Shown here in pieces: positions 6,388-13,132 of a stretch of DNA of 13,675 nucleotides; within the stretch, counting starts at the first letter, position 1; each line of letters opens with the position of its first letter. The notes below the pieces were generated by a model. The model searched no databases. It had not been told where the DNA came from and saw nothing but the letters and a program-made list of their open reading frames with translations. Source of the stretch: Archaeoglobaceae archaeon (GTDB lineage: Archaea; Halobacteriota; Archaeoglobi; Archaeoglobales; Archaeoglobaceae); NCBI GenBank assembly GCA_025058955.1, contig JANXDV010000022.1, forward strand, positions 1 to 13,675, in the 5' to 3' direction. The position numbers and the translations under genes were made by a program.

Positions 6388-6816
6388 ATGATTATTTTTG
6401 AAGTTCACGCTTTTGGGCATCCAAATATCACAGCGAAGCATCGAACCACATTACAGGTGACAAAAGAAGCAGAAATTTCGAAAAGAGCGGATTGCATAAT
6501 TGGAGTTAAGGCGGATAAAAGCATATCTGAAATTCCAAATGAGGCTAAGATTGCACTGAAAAAGGGGCTAAAAGTTGAACTTGACATCCTTTTACCAGAT
6601 CATGACATTAAGGAGACTTTGATAGGTTTTGGTGATGAAAGGCTAAGCTTTACGCATGAAGAAGACATCGTGATCAGAAAGAGCAAATTCGTTTGTGGTC
6701 GGACGCTGTTGATTAGAGCAAACAAGTCCGCAAGAGATTTGAAAAGAGAAATTTTAGACCTTTTAAAAGATAAAAAAACTGAACTAATCCTTCTTTTTAA
6801 GATTGAAGACCATTAA
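6388..6816 (+). CDS. DUF371 family protein
   Basis: This 142-residue protein matches the archaeal DUF371 family (COG2090) by its opening FEVHAFGHPNITAKHRTTL, the segment RADCIIGVKADKSI and the later FVCGRTLLIRANKSARDL. The function of the family is unknown; it is small, soluble, and conserved across many euryarchaea. The conserved AFGHPN and KHRTT blocks, with two histidines and several polar residues, look like a candidate ligand- or metal-binding site, which is inference. The ATG at 6388 has no ribosome binding site. TTTATA at 6354-6359, inside the end of alba, predicts transcription near 6382, so it may be nearly leaderless. Its last 33 bases overlap the 3' end of the convergent symporter gene. 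Confidence 0.85.
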   Translation: MIIFEVHAFGHPNITAKHRTTLQVTKEAEISKRADCIIGVKADKSISEIPNEAKIALKKGLKVELDILLPDHDIKETLIGFGDERLSFTHEEDIVIRKSKFVCGRTLLIRANKSARDLKREILDLLKDKKTELILLFKIEDH

Positions 6817-8208
6817 AGCAATTGCTGAAGCTATTAGCCCTGGAATCACTGAATAGGTGTAGTAAACTCTGTAGAAGTATAACTGCCAGACAATGCAAAC
6901 AACAACCGCGATGATCATCGAAGCTATTACCGCATTTTTTCTAACTCTCTTTCCATACAACGTTGCGACCAGCGGGATTAAGAATGCGGATGTTATAACA
7001 GAGAAGCTGACACCTACAATTTCTACAATGATCCCTGGCGGATTTACTGCAAAAAGAAGTGGGATCAGGGCGAAAACTATGACCGCAAACCTCGTGAGCT
7101 TAAGAGCGGTAGAATCGTTAATTTTTCTAAAATTCTGCAGTAGATCCCTAACAAGGGCGGTTGCGGTTACATGAACGAGCGAGTTGATTGTTGACATCGC
7201 TGCAGCGATTATTGCTGTAAGTAGAAGAGCGTTAACGCCTAAGGGAAGCATTTTCATCGCTATATAAGGCACAACTCTGTCTACATCCTTCAAAAAGGAA
7301 GGAATTTCCTCTTTTGGAATAACAAGCCACCCAAATGGACCGATGCTGAAGACACAGATTGCAAAGATTCCTATGATGATTGGAGTTAAAACCATACCAT
7401 ATGCCAGAACACGCTGATCTTTGGCTGCGATGAACCTAATCACAAGCTGTGGACTCGATAGCTGGGCAATGCTGATTGCAAATGTTAAGCTGAGAACGAA
7501 GGGGATGATCATTCCAGCGTTCATGATCGGAGGAGGACCCATTTTTCCGATCTCAAAAGCTTCAGGTTTCACAGTTTTAAGCGCTGAAATTGCCTCCAAT
7601 CCGCCCAGGTAGTAAAAGATCGAGGCGAATAATAAAATTGCGCCAAAGAACATTATAACTCCCTGAATTATATCCGTAGTTACAACCGCTCTGAATCCTC
7701 CGATTGCGGTGTAGATTGTAACGATGAGGGCTGTTATAAGAAGTGCTTCGACATAGCTTATCGAGAGCATCGTCTGTAGGAGATTTCCCGCTCCTTTGTA
7801 TATTGAAACCATGTAGAACTCGAAGAAGAAGAGTATTACAAGAGCGCAGAGCACTTGCACTTCTTTTCCAAAAGTTTTGCCAAAGAGTTCTGGAATTGTT
7901 ATAGCTCCGTGTTGATCCGCGAGCCTTTTCATCGGTGGTGCTATGAGGAGCCAAGCAAGGATTGCAAAGAGAATGTGGAAGAAGATGAGAAAGGCTGACC
8001 ATTGAAAGCCGAGTAAGAAACCTGTGCCACCACCACCAAGAAATGCTGCGGTGCTGAAGTAGGTTGCGAAGAAGGAGAAGCTGACCGCAAAGGCTCCGAG
8101 CTTTTTGCCTGCAATGTAGAATTCAGGCAGATTTTTTGTTCTGCGATACTCGTAGAGCCCAATGGCTACCATTAAAATCAAATAGGCTATAAAAACTTCG
8201 AGAATCAT
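6784..8208 (-). CDS. Sodium:solute symporter, SSS family (second copy)
   Basis: This 474-residue polytopic membrane protein is a second SSS symporter, clearly different from the one at 3537-4901. Family features include FYIAGKKLGAFAVSFSFFAT, a glycine-rich GGGGTGFLLG in the second helix, ITIPELFGKTFG, YTAIGGFRAVVTTDIIQG (the family signature block) and a late AAAMSTINSLVHVTAT. It should use sodium to import an organic solute. The coupling to an acyl-CoA ligase gene suggests a carboxylic acid, possibly aromatic; that is inferred from position only. Its ATG overlaps the stop codon of the 29-residue gene (ATGA), with GAGGAG about 8 bases upstream. At its end it overlaps DUF371 tail to tail by 33 bases. 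Confidence 0.9.
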   Translation of the reverse strand: MILEVFIAYLILMVAIGLYEYRRTKNLPEFYIAGKKLGAFAVSFSFFATYFSTAAFLGGGGTGFLLGFQWSAFLIFFHILFAILAWLLIAPPMKRLADQHGAITIPELFGKTFGKEVQVLCALVILFFFEFYMVSIYKGAGNLLQTMLSISYVEALLITALIVTIYTAIGGFRAVVTTDIIQGVIMFFGAILLFASIFYYLGGLEAISALKTVKPEAFEIGKMGPPPIMNAGMIIPFVLSLTFAISIAQLSSPQLVIRFIAAKDQRVLAYGMVLTPIIIGIFAICVFSIGPFGWLVIPKEEIPSFLKDVDRVVPYIAMKMLPLGVNALLLTAIIAAAMSTINSLVHVTATALVRDLLQNFRKINDSTALKLTRFAVIVFALIPLLFAVNPPGIIVEIVGVSFSVITSAFLIPLVATLYGKRVRKNAVIASMIIAVVVCIVWQLYFYRVYYTYSVIPGLIASAIALMVFNLKKKD

Positions 8209-8294
8209 AGCATTCTCCTCGCTTTTCTGTAAGCTATAACGAGTCCGACAAAGATCAGAAATACGGATGCTCCATAAACCGTTTCGATTATCAT
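8205..8294 (-). CDS. 29-residue single-span membrane peptide between ligase and symporter
   Basis: This tiny gene encodes MIIETVYGASVFLIFVGLVI followed by AYRKARRML: one membrane span at about residues 6-21 and a strongly basic tail, so the C-terminus should face the cytoplasm. Both ends are coupled. Its ATG overlaps the ligase stop (ATGA at 8294-8291) and its stop overlaps the symporter start (ATGA at 8208-8205). A GGTGAG sits three bases before its ATG, the spacing used by other genes here, so it is very likely translated. It fits the role of a small accessory subunit of the symporter, comparable in position to DUF485 or DUF4212 proteins of bacterial SSS systems, but it is much shorter and I see no homology to them. 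Confidence 0.72.
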   Translation of the reverse strand: MIIETVYGASVFLIFVGLVIAYRKARRML

Positions 8295-9514
8295 AACCTC
8301 ACCAACCTCTTAGCTTTACCTTCAAACCTCTCAAGGCTTCCTTTACTAACAACAACAAGTTCGGGATTGATCCCTATAAATTCACGAAAGTCCCTCTTTA
8401 GGCTTGATAAAAGAGAGCTATCACCCTCAAAGAGAATTCTAACTTCTGAGCCAACTTCAATTTTATACTGCGTAATTCCATAGCTTGCCAAAATTCTTTC
8501 AACATCGCTTGGATAAAACTTGGCTCCGCTGTGTATGATCATGTCATCTGTCCTTCCTTTTATCCTTTTTAGCGTTAAATGCTCGATTCCACACTCACAG
8601 CGCTCCTTTGAGATTATTTCCGAAATTTCCCCACTTCTATACCTTATCAATGGCATCGCTTCTCTGTTTATTGCGGTGTAAACGACTTCTCCTTCTTCAC
8701 CTTCTTCCAACGTTTCACCAGTCTTTGGATCAACAACTTCGACGATGTAGTTATCCTCCCACATGTGCAAGCCCTTACGCAGAGGACATTCAAAGCCAAC
8801 AGTGCCCACCCCACCCATCTCTGTTAACCCAGGAATGTCATAGGTTCTTGCCTCAAAAAGCTCTTCGATTCTCTTTCTCATTTCATCACTCCAAGGTTCC
8901 GCTCCGAGGATCATCTTTTCAACAGGAAGCTCAGAAGGCTTGTAGCCAAGCTCTTCAGCAACCTCAGCAATCCTTAACGGATAACTTGCGGTTGCACAGA
9001 GCACAGTTGTAGAGAAATCGAGCATGAAACGAATCTGATTCCTTGTATTTCCTGCTCCAATTGGAATCACGAACGCATTTATTTCATCTGCTGCAAAGTG
9101 AAAGCCAAAGCCACCGTTCCACAAGCCAAATGCGGGAGTGATCTGGATCACATCTTTCGAAGAGATCTCAGCAAGTTGAAAAGCTCTCAGCATCATTTCC
9201 TTCCATTGCTCAACGTCTTTTCTCGTGTAGGGCACGATTACAGGTTGTCCTGTTGTTCCACCACTCATCTGAATCCGAACGATCTTTTCCTTAGGCACAC
9301 AGCTCATCTTCAATGGGTAAGAGTTGCGGAGATCTTGTTTAGTTGTGAATGGAAGCTTGGAAATGGTCTCTGGTGTTATTCTGTCCAAATCTATTCCTTC
9401 AAAAAGCCTTCGGTAAAAAGAGCAATTCTCGTAAACGTATTTCAGTGTGTTTTTCAGCCTCTTTCTTTTTATTTCCTCGATCTCCTGCCTTTTCAAGTAA
9501 ATGCCACTATTCAC
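8291..9514 (-). CDS. Phenylacetate-CoA ligase (PaaK) family acyl-CoA ligase
   Basis: The 407-residue protein is an AMP-forming carboxylate-CoA ligase of the PaaK branch. It shows the phosphate loop MSGGTTGQP (83-91), the GLTEMGG motif (229-235) followed by ECPLRKGLHMWED, where PaaK-type enzymes place a cysteine and histidine, EGEEGEVVYT, the adenylate-contacting PLIRYRSGE (288-296), a CECG pair, and the C-terminal hinge KGRTDDMI with KFYPSDVE. Such enzymes activate phenylacetate and related aryl or short acids with ATP and CoA; the acid used here is not determined. It begins with GTG at 9514, 25 bases from a TATA box and without a ribosome binding site. It heads an operon with a membrane peptide and a symporter. 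At 407 residues it is slightly shorter than the usual ~430. Confidence 0.88.
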   Translation of the reverse strand: MNSGIYLKRQEIEEIKRKRLKNTLKYVYENCSFYRRLFEGIDLDRITPETISKLPFTTKQDLRNSYPLKMSCVPKEKIVRIQMSGGTTGQPVIVPYTRKDVEQWKEMMLRAFQLAEISSKDVIQITPAFGLWNGGFGFHFAADEINAFVIPIGAGNTRNQIRFMLDFSTTVLCATASYPLRIAEVAEELGYKPSELPVEKMILGAEPWSDEMRKRIEELFEARTYDIPGLTEMGGVGTVGFECPLRKGLHMWEDNYIVEVVDPKTGETLEEGEEGEVVYTAINREAMPLIRYRSGEISEIISKERCECGIEHLTLKRIKGRTDDMIIHSGAKFYPSDVERILASYGITQYKIEVGSEVRILFEGDSSLLSSLKRDFREFIGINPELVVVSKGSLERFEGKAKRLVRL

Positions 9515-9522
9515 GCAAGAAG

Positions 9523-9570
9523 AGCATAATCCCGATATTTAAGCTTTTACCTTCTAAAAAGGATTATGCT
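9523..9570. repeat. Inverted repeat flanking the paaK-type TATA box
   Basis: AGCATAATCC (9523-9532) and GGATTATGCT (9561-9570) are perfect 10-base inverted copies, 28 bases apart, centre to centre 38 bases. One arm lies between the TATA box and the start codon, the other upstream of the promoter, the layout expected for two binding sites of a dimeric regulator. The sequence between them contains the TATA element. Confidence 0.55.
9534..9544 (-). promoter_or_regulatory. TATA box of the ligase-peptide-symporter operon
   Basis: The minus strand reads GCTTAAATATC, centre about 9539, which is 25 bases before the GTG at 9514. No ribosome binding site follows, so the ligase message should be leaderless. 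Confidence 0.5.
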
Positions 9571-9696
9571 TAAGCTTAGCAAAAACTCGAGATCGGGTTA
9601 TAGGATTAGCATAGAATCCAAGCTTTTCGAGACCTTATCTACCGCATTCGTCTTTATCTCTCATAATTATTTATTTTGTCTTTTGCTAACAAAGCG

Positions 9697-9736
9697 TAAA
9701 GATTAAATAGTTCATGATGATGAGATAAGTGGTGAT
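9697..9736 (+). promoter_or_regulatory. Promoter and ribosome binding site of the DUF2589 cluster
   Basis: TAAAGATTAAATAG (9697-9710) provides a BRE/TATA element. About 25 bases later the message would begin near 9730, directly at GGTGAT (9731-9736), which is 4 bases from the ATG at 9741. The leader is therefore about ten bases long. Confidence 0.45.
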
Positions 9737-9740
9737 AAGG

Positions 9741-10310
9741 ATGGCAAACATACCCGCAGAGCTTTCCGCTCTGCCTTTAGAGAGTCTTATAGGAAAGCCA
9801 TTGGAGGCTGCGGTTAGAGCGCAGGCTTATGCAGCGATGACGACTGCGAGATTTGTGCGAGAAGTTGGATTGGATGATGATGGGAATGTTAAAAACATTA
9901 CCTTTAAGTTCAAAAGAAAGACTATAGATCCGGAGAAATCGAAAGAGGGAGAGGGAAAGGAGATCATAGAAGAGGATGCTACACTGGAAGCACCTTTGTT
10001 AACAATTCTGCCAGTGCCGTTCATAAGAATCAAGGACATGACAATCCACTTCAAGTTCATAATAAAAACCACTGACGTGGATAAAACTCAGCACGACTTT
10101 TCCTCGTCAATCACTGCAAAAGCCGGATGGGGTTGGGGAGGAGTAAAGCTAAACGCAAGCTATGGATACAAGAGAGAGACGAGATCGCAGGTAGATAGAA
10201 GTGCAGAACTTGAAATCACAGTAAATGCTGTGCAAGATGAAATGCCTGAAGGACTAAGAACAGTTTTGAGCATTCTGAAAGAAGCGATGGTTCCCGCATC
10301 TTCTAAGTGA
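9741..10310 (+). CDS. DUF2589 family protein, first of three paralogues
   Basis: The 189-residue protein matches DUF2589, a family of unknown function. An N-terminal helix with LESLIGKPLEAAVRAQAYAA (19-38 region) is followed by TARFVREVGLDDDGNVKNITF. Then come a charged linker and the conserved strand pair APLLTILPVPFIRIKDMTIH. After a Gly/Trp-rich stretch (AGWGWGGVKL) it closes with a strand and helix: SAELEITVNAVQDEMPEGLR and TVLSILKEA. It has no signal peptide or membrane span and looks like a soluble mixed helix/strand protein. The ATG at 9741 is chosen over an in-frame GTG at 9729 because GGTGAT lies 4 bases before it. The next gene starts 4 bases after its stop. Function is unknown. Confidence 0.8.
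   Translation: MANIPAELSALPLESLIGKPLEAAVRAQAYAAMTTARFVREVGLDDDGNVKNITFKFKRKTIDPEKSKEGEGKEIIEEDATLEAPLLTILPVPFIRIKDMTIHFKFIIKTTDVDKTQHDFSSSITAKAGWGWGGVKLNASYGYKRETRSQVDRSAELEITVNAVQDEMPEGLRTVLSILKEAMVPASSK
9756..9774 (+). other. Short GC-rich hairpin at the start of the first DUF2589 gene
   Basis: GCAGAGC-TTTCC-GCTCTGC forms a perfect 7-base stem with a 5-base loop beginning 15 bases after the A of the ATG. It encodes residues near AELSALP and could slow or control early translation. Confidence 0.3.
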
Positions 10311-10314
10311 TTCC

Positions 10315-10812
10315 ATGCCTGATATTCCATTACGCCTCGAACAAATGATTTCGGCACCCCTAACTGCGATAATTCAAGCCCAGAAGGAATCTGCAACTGC
10401 TACTCTTCAATTTTTACTTTCTCAGTTGGAAGAAAAGGAAGAGGCGGGAAAGAGGAAAAAATTTCCAACTGCTCTTGAATTCAGCTACTCTCAAATTTTA
10501 CAAGATCCTGAGACTGGAAAAATTGAACCAATTCCGATGAAGATTAGCATACCGATCCTAACTTTAATCCCAATCCCGTATATAAGCATTGATGAAGCGG
10601 AAATCGATTTCAAAGCGAAGATTGTTGCTACAAAGCAAGAAAAACAATTACCCGTTCTTTATGCGGTTTATGGGAGTAAAGTAAGTGTCGATTTGACTGC
10701 AGAGTTGAATGTGAAGATCAAGGCAAAAAGAGCGGATCTACCAGAGGGAGTAGCGAAGATGATCACCACATTGAGCAACTCGATCCCGGTGAGCAAGGAT
10801 GAGGGAAAGTAG
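10315..10812 (+). CDS. DUF2589 family protein, second paralogue
   Basis: This 165-residue protein repeats the plan of the gene before it. The N-terminal helix contains LEQMISAPLTAIIQAQKESA, then comes a charged segment (EEKEEAGKRKK), a strand FPTALEFSY, and the family hallmark ISIPILTLIPIPYISIDEAE followed by IDFKAKI. The C-terminal block TAELNVKIKAKRADLPEGVA with a final helix (KMITTLSNSIPVS) corresponds to the same block of the first protein. The Gly/Trp stretch of the first protein is missing. GTGAT overlaps the end of the first gene three bases before the ATG. It overlaps the third gene by 14 bases. Function is unknown; the close packing suggests that the three products work as one complex. 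Confidence 0.78.
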   Translation: MPDIPLRLEQMISAPLTAIIQAQKESATATLQFLLSQLEEKEEAGKRKKFPTALEFSYSQILQDPETGKIEPIPMKISIPILTLIPIPYISIDEAEIDFKAKIVATKQEKQLPVLYAVYGSKVSVDLTAELNVKIKAKRADLPEGVAKMITTLSNSIPVSKDEGK

Positions 10813-11227
10813 GGATATTATAAAAGTAGATCCAACAAAGATCCCAATCCCTGAGAAGCCGACAACTCCAATGGAGAAGCCAGTTGGAGAGAAGAAGCTA
10901 ACATTGGGAGATATAACGAACAACATTGCCTTAGCGGTTTTGAAATCGAAAGCTATTCTCGACTCTGAAAGTGCAAAGGTGAAAAGGGAAGTCTACGAAA
11001 AAGACGAGATTCTGAAGAACATTCCTCTGACAACTTTTGAGATCACAGATGTTGAAGTTGAGCTGAAGTTTCTCGTTGGCGGTGTTGAAAAGGAAGATAT
11101 TGTTATAAACGTAGATTCTGAACAGTTAACAAGAGCGCAGAATGCAGTTTCAAGCATTAAATTCAAGTTAACGAGCAAAAAGCTTTCGGAGTTCTTGATA
11201 GAAGGAAAAGAAAGAGTTATAAAATGA
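10799..11227 (+). CDS. Third protein of the DUF2589 cluster, divergent paralogue
   Basis: The 142-residue product begins with a proline-rich, basic leader (DPTKIPIPEKPTTPMEKPVG), then a helix LTLGDITNNIALAVLKSKA and more helix (SAKVKREVYEKDEILKN). A strand IPLTTFEITDVEVELKFLV follows, which aligns in pattern with the 'PLLTI.PIP.IRI.....I.F' core of its two neighbours. A second strand-rich part and helix end the protein. The C-terminal PEGL block of the other two is absent. It looks like a shortened relative of DUF2589, and I do not know a family name for it. The ATG at 10799 overlaps the preceding gene by 14 bases and has GGTGAG five bases upstream. Its stop codon directly abuts that of the convergent AOR gene. 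Confidence 0.7.
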   Translation: MRESRDIIKVDPTKIPIPEKPTTPMEKPVGEKKLTLGDITNNIALAVLKSKAILDSESAKVKREVYEKDEILKNIPLTTFEITDVEVELKFLVGGVEKEDIVINVDSEQLTRAQNAVSSIKFKLTSKKLSEFLIEGKERVIK

Positions 11228-13060
11228 TCAAGGAATCTCCAATTCTTTCAATTTTTCCTTCGTTGGCACCCCATTGATCCAACCACGTAGCTTGTAGTAT
11301 TCTTCCTTCATCTTCTCAAAGCTCTCTTGATCAACAACTTGTCCTTTTGCTGCACCATCTTGCAAAGGCTCTGTGAATAATCTCTTTGGCAACGTGTCAT
11401 CTTTACCATCGAAGCCGAATTTGCTCATCATCAACCTTTCAAGGTTGTAGATCCTTTCTCCAATTTTCATCAGCTGGGCTTCACTAATTTCCCATCCAGT
11501 GACTGCTGAGAGGAGCTTTGCATAGTCTCCAGCATTCAATGCAAATGTTGTGAATAGGCAGTTTACAGTGGAGTTGACAACAGAAGCGAAGTCTTGGAAG
11601 ATCTTAACCCATTCCGCCTTTCCCTCGTATTTAAGCGGATCGATCTTCGTTGGAAAGCCCGTGATCTCTGGAGCTACAGTGTAGCCAGTTACATGGCATC
11701 CACCCCTGTTTGCGGTTGCGTAGTTCAGACCGATTCCCTTAATAGCCCTTGGATCGTAAGCAGGCATTTCTAAGCCTTTTACGCTCATAGAAAGTTCTGG
11801 AGCTCCAAATAGCTCTGCAAGCCTTTTACTGCCGAGGGCAAGATATTTCCCAAATCCCGCTTTATAAGCGGTTCTCCAAACCGCATCTACTAACGCTGAA
11901 GCATTACCAAAGGAAAGATCTAAGCCTTGCAAGTCTTCTTGCTTCACGTAACCCTTCTCATAGAGCTCCATTGCACAAGCTATTGTTGAGCCCATTGTTA
12001 TAGTGTCCATTCCAAGTTCATCGCAGAGATGGTTTGCCTTTATGATCGCTTCAAGTTGCATCACCGCGGTGTCATTTCCAAGAGCCCATATGCTCTCATA
12101 CTCAGGTCCTTCAGTGTTCAAAATTTTGAAGAACCCCTCCTTAACTTCCGTAGCCCTTCCACATCCAATGCTACATCCCCAACAAGCGACTCTTTTCCTT
12201 AAAAATTCCTTCGCAAGTCTTTCCCCGCTGATCTCGTCTGCTTTTTCATTGTAAGCCTTCTGCCAATTCTTAAATGGCAATCCGCCTGCGTTGTTGATCA
12301 CATTCACGAGCACCGCGGTTCCATATCTTGCCAGCCCAGTGCCTGTTACTGGATTTGCCTTTACCTTATCCAAAGCTTCCTTTGAGGCTATTTTGAATTC
12401 TTCAGCCTTTACTGGTTCAGGCTTCTTTTTGCCAGAAACTGCAATAGCTTTCAGCTTTTTTGAACCCATCACCGCTCCAACTCCAGTTCTACCAGCTGCT
12501 CTATGCTCTTCATTCATGATCGAAGCGAAGTGGACAAGATTTTCTCCCGCTGGACCTATGCATGCAACACTTCCACCGTTAGCCAAGGCTTTAGTCGTGT
12601 CAAAAACATTCAATCCCCAGAGCTTCTTCGCACATTTGATTTCAGCTCCATCTTCGTTCACTTCGAGATAAACTGGATCCTCGCTTTTGCCTTCTACAAC
12701 GATCGCATCATAGCCAGCAAATTTAATGAAAGGTCCAAACTTTCCACCACTGTTTGCAGAAGCAATACTTCCAGTAAGAGGACTCCTTAAAGCCATTACA
12801 TGATATCTTCCAGACTCAGGAAATCCTGCAATGCCAGTTGCTGGACCAGTGGCAAAAATTAGCGTATTTTCCTCGCTAAAAGCGTCAAGATCCCTTGCGG
12901 AAATTCCAAGCTTCTCGTATTCAAGAAGGTAATCGTATAGAAGCCTTAAAGCATAACCCTTCCCTCCAAGGTATTTCTTAGCAATCTCCATGTCTGTCTT
13001 CTCTTCCTTTACACTCCTTTCACTCAAATTCACCTTCAGAATTTTTCCCATGTATCCCAT
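11228..13060 (-). CDS. Tungsten-containing aldehyde:ferredoxin oxidoreductase family protein
   Basis: The 610-residue protein is of the AOR family, which oxidises aldehydes to acids using a tungsten bis-pterin and reduces ferredoxin (or runs in reverse). Domain 1 has LGGKGYALRLL, GPATGIAGFPESGRYHV and SGGKFGPFIKFAGYDAI. The 4Fe-4S ligands are CWGCSIGC (Cys293, 296, 300) and a distant NC (Cys501), closely matching the spacing in Pyrococcus furiosus AOR. EGPEYES and NRGGCH supply the glutamate and histidine of the active site. Which aldehyde is used cannot be told. The ATG at 13060 is three bases after GGTGAT; an in-frame ATG at 13108 would add 16 unlikely residues. It is cytoplasmic, and diverges from an iron-dependent alcohol dehydrogenase that could supply or consume its aldehyde. 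Confidence 0.93.
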   Translation of the reverse strand: MGYMGKILKVNLSERSVKEEKTDMEIAKKYLGGKGYALRLLYDYLLEYEKLGISARDLDAFSEENTLIFATGPATGIAGFPESGRYHVMALRSPLTGSIASANSGGKFGPFIKFAGYDAIVVEGKSEDPVYLEVNEDGAEIKCAKKLWGLNVFDTTKALANGGSVACIGPAGENLVHFASIMNEEHRAAGRTGVGAVMGSKKLKAIAVSGKKKPEPVKAEEFKIASKEALDKVKANPVTGTGLARYGTAVLVNVINNAGGLPFKNWQKAYNEKADEISGERLAKEFLRKRVACWGCSIGCGRATEVKEGFFKILNTEGPEYESIWALGNDTAVMQLEAIIKANHLCDELGMDTITMGSTIACAMELYEKGYVKQEDLQGLDLSFGNASALVDAVWRTAYKAGFGKYLALGSKRLAELFGAPELSMSVKGLEMPAYDPRAIKGIGLNYATANRGGCHVTGYTVAPEITGFPTKIDPLKYEGKAEWVKIFQDFASVVNSTVNCLFTTFALNAGDYAKLLSAVTGWEISEAQLMKIGERIYNLERLMMSKFGFDGKDDTLPKRLFTEPLQDGAAKGQVVDQESFEKMKEEYYKLRGWINGVPTKEKLKELEIP

Positions 13061-13132
13061 AAGATCACCAAGGATCATTAGCATTTGAGAGGTTATATCA
13101 CTTTCCATGAAAGATATGGAAAAATTTTAATT
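13061..13132. promoter_or_regulatory. Divergent promoter region between AOR and alcohol dehydrogenase
   Basis: GGTTATATCAC (13091-13101) contains a TATA-like core usable on either strand. For AOR it predicts transcription near 13072, directly before GGTGAT (13069-13064). For the dehydrogenase it predicts a start near 13120. A second AT-rich element, ATTTTAATTA (13124-13133), is about 25 bases before the internal ATG at 13154, so the start of the dehydrogenase is not settled. Confidence 0.4.

Larger units (their letters stand above)
9515..9740. promoter_or_regulatory. 226-base divergent control region between paaK-type gene and DUF2589 cluster
   Basis: This gap holds the paaK promoter, an inverted repeat around it, and the promoter of the plus-strand cluster. 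It also contains the near-palindromic TGCTTAAGCTTAGCA (9567-9581) and GGATT-7-AATCC (9603-9619). A plus-strand reading frame of 46 codons starts at ATG 9566, about 25 bases from the shared TATA element, and ends at 9706. Its composition (Ser/Leu-rich, few Glu or Lys) is unlike the neighbouring genes, so it is not called as a gene. No RNA gene is recognised. Confidence 0.5.

Noticed and set aside
7577..8002. Minus-strand 141-codon frame inside the second symporter
   Set aside because: Out-of-frame shadow of a clear membrane transporter; Ser/Arg/Asn-rich without domains.
9566..9706. Plus-strand 46-codon frame in the gap before the DUF2589 cluster, starting about 25 bases from a TATA element
   Set aside because: Amino-acid content (Ser/Leu/Phe-rich, few Glu) differs from neighbouring genes, there is no ribosome binding site, and it covers two promoters and palindromes; more likely chance.
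9714..9722. ATGATGA resembling the C box of an archaeal C/D guide RNA
   Set aside because: No matching D box (CTGA), C'/D' pair or suitable spacing; it lies in the DUF2589 promoter.
12291..12671. Plus-strand 126-codon frame antisense to AOR
   Set aside because: It lies inside conserved AOR domains and shows no family features or ribosome binding site.
13061..13108. Longer N-terminus for AOR from an ATG at 13108
   Set aside because: The added 16 residues are not AOR-like, and GGTGAT three bases before 13060 fits the local rule.
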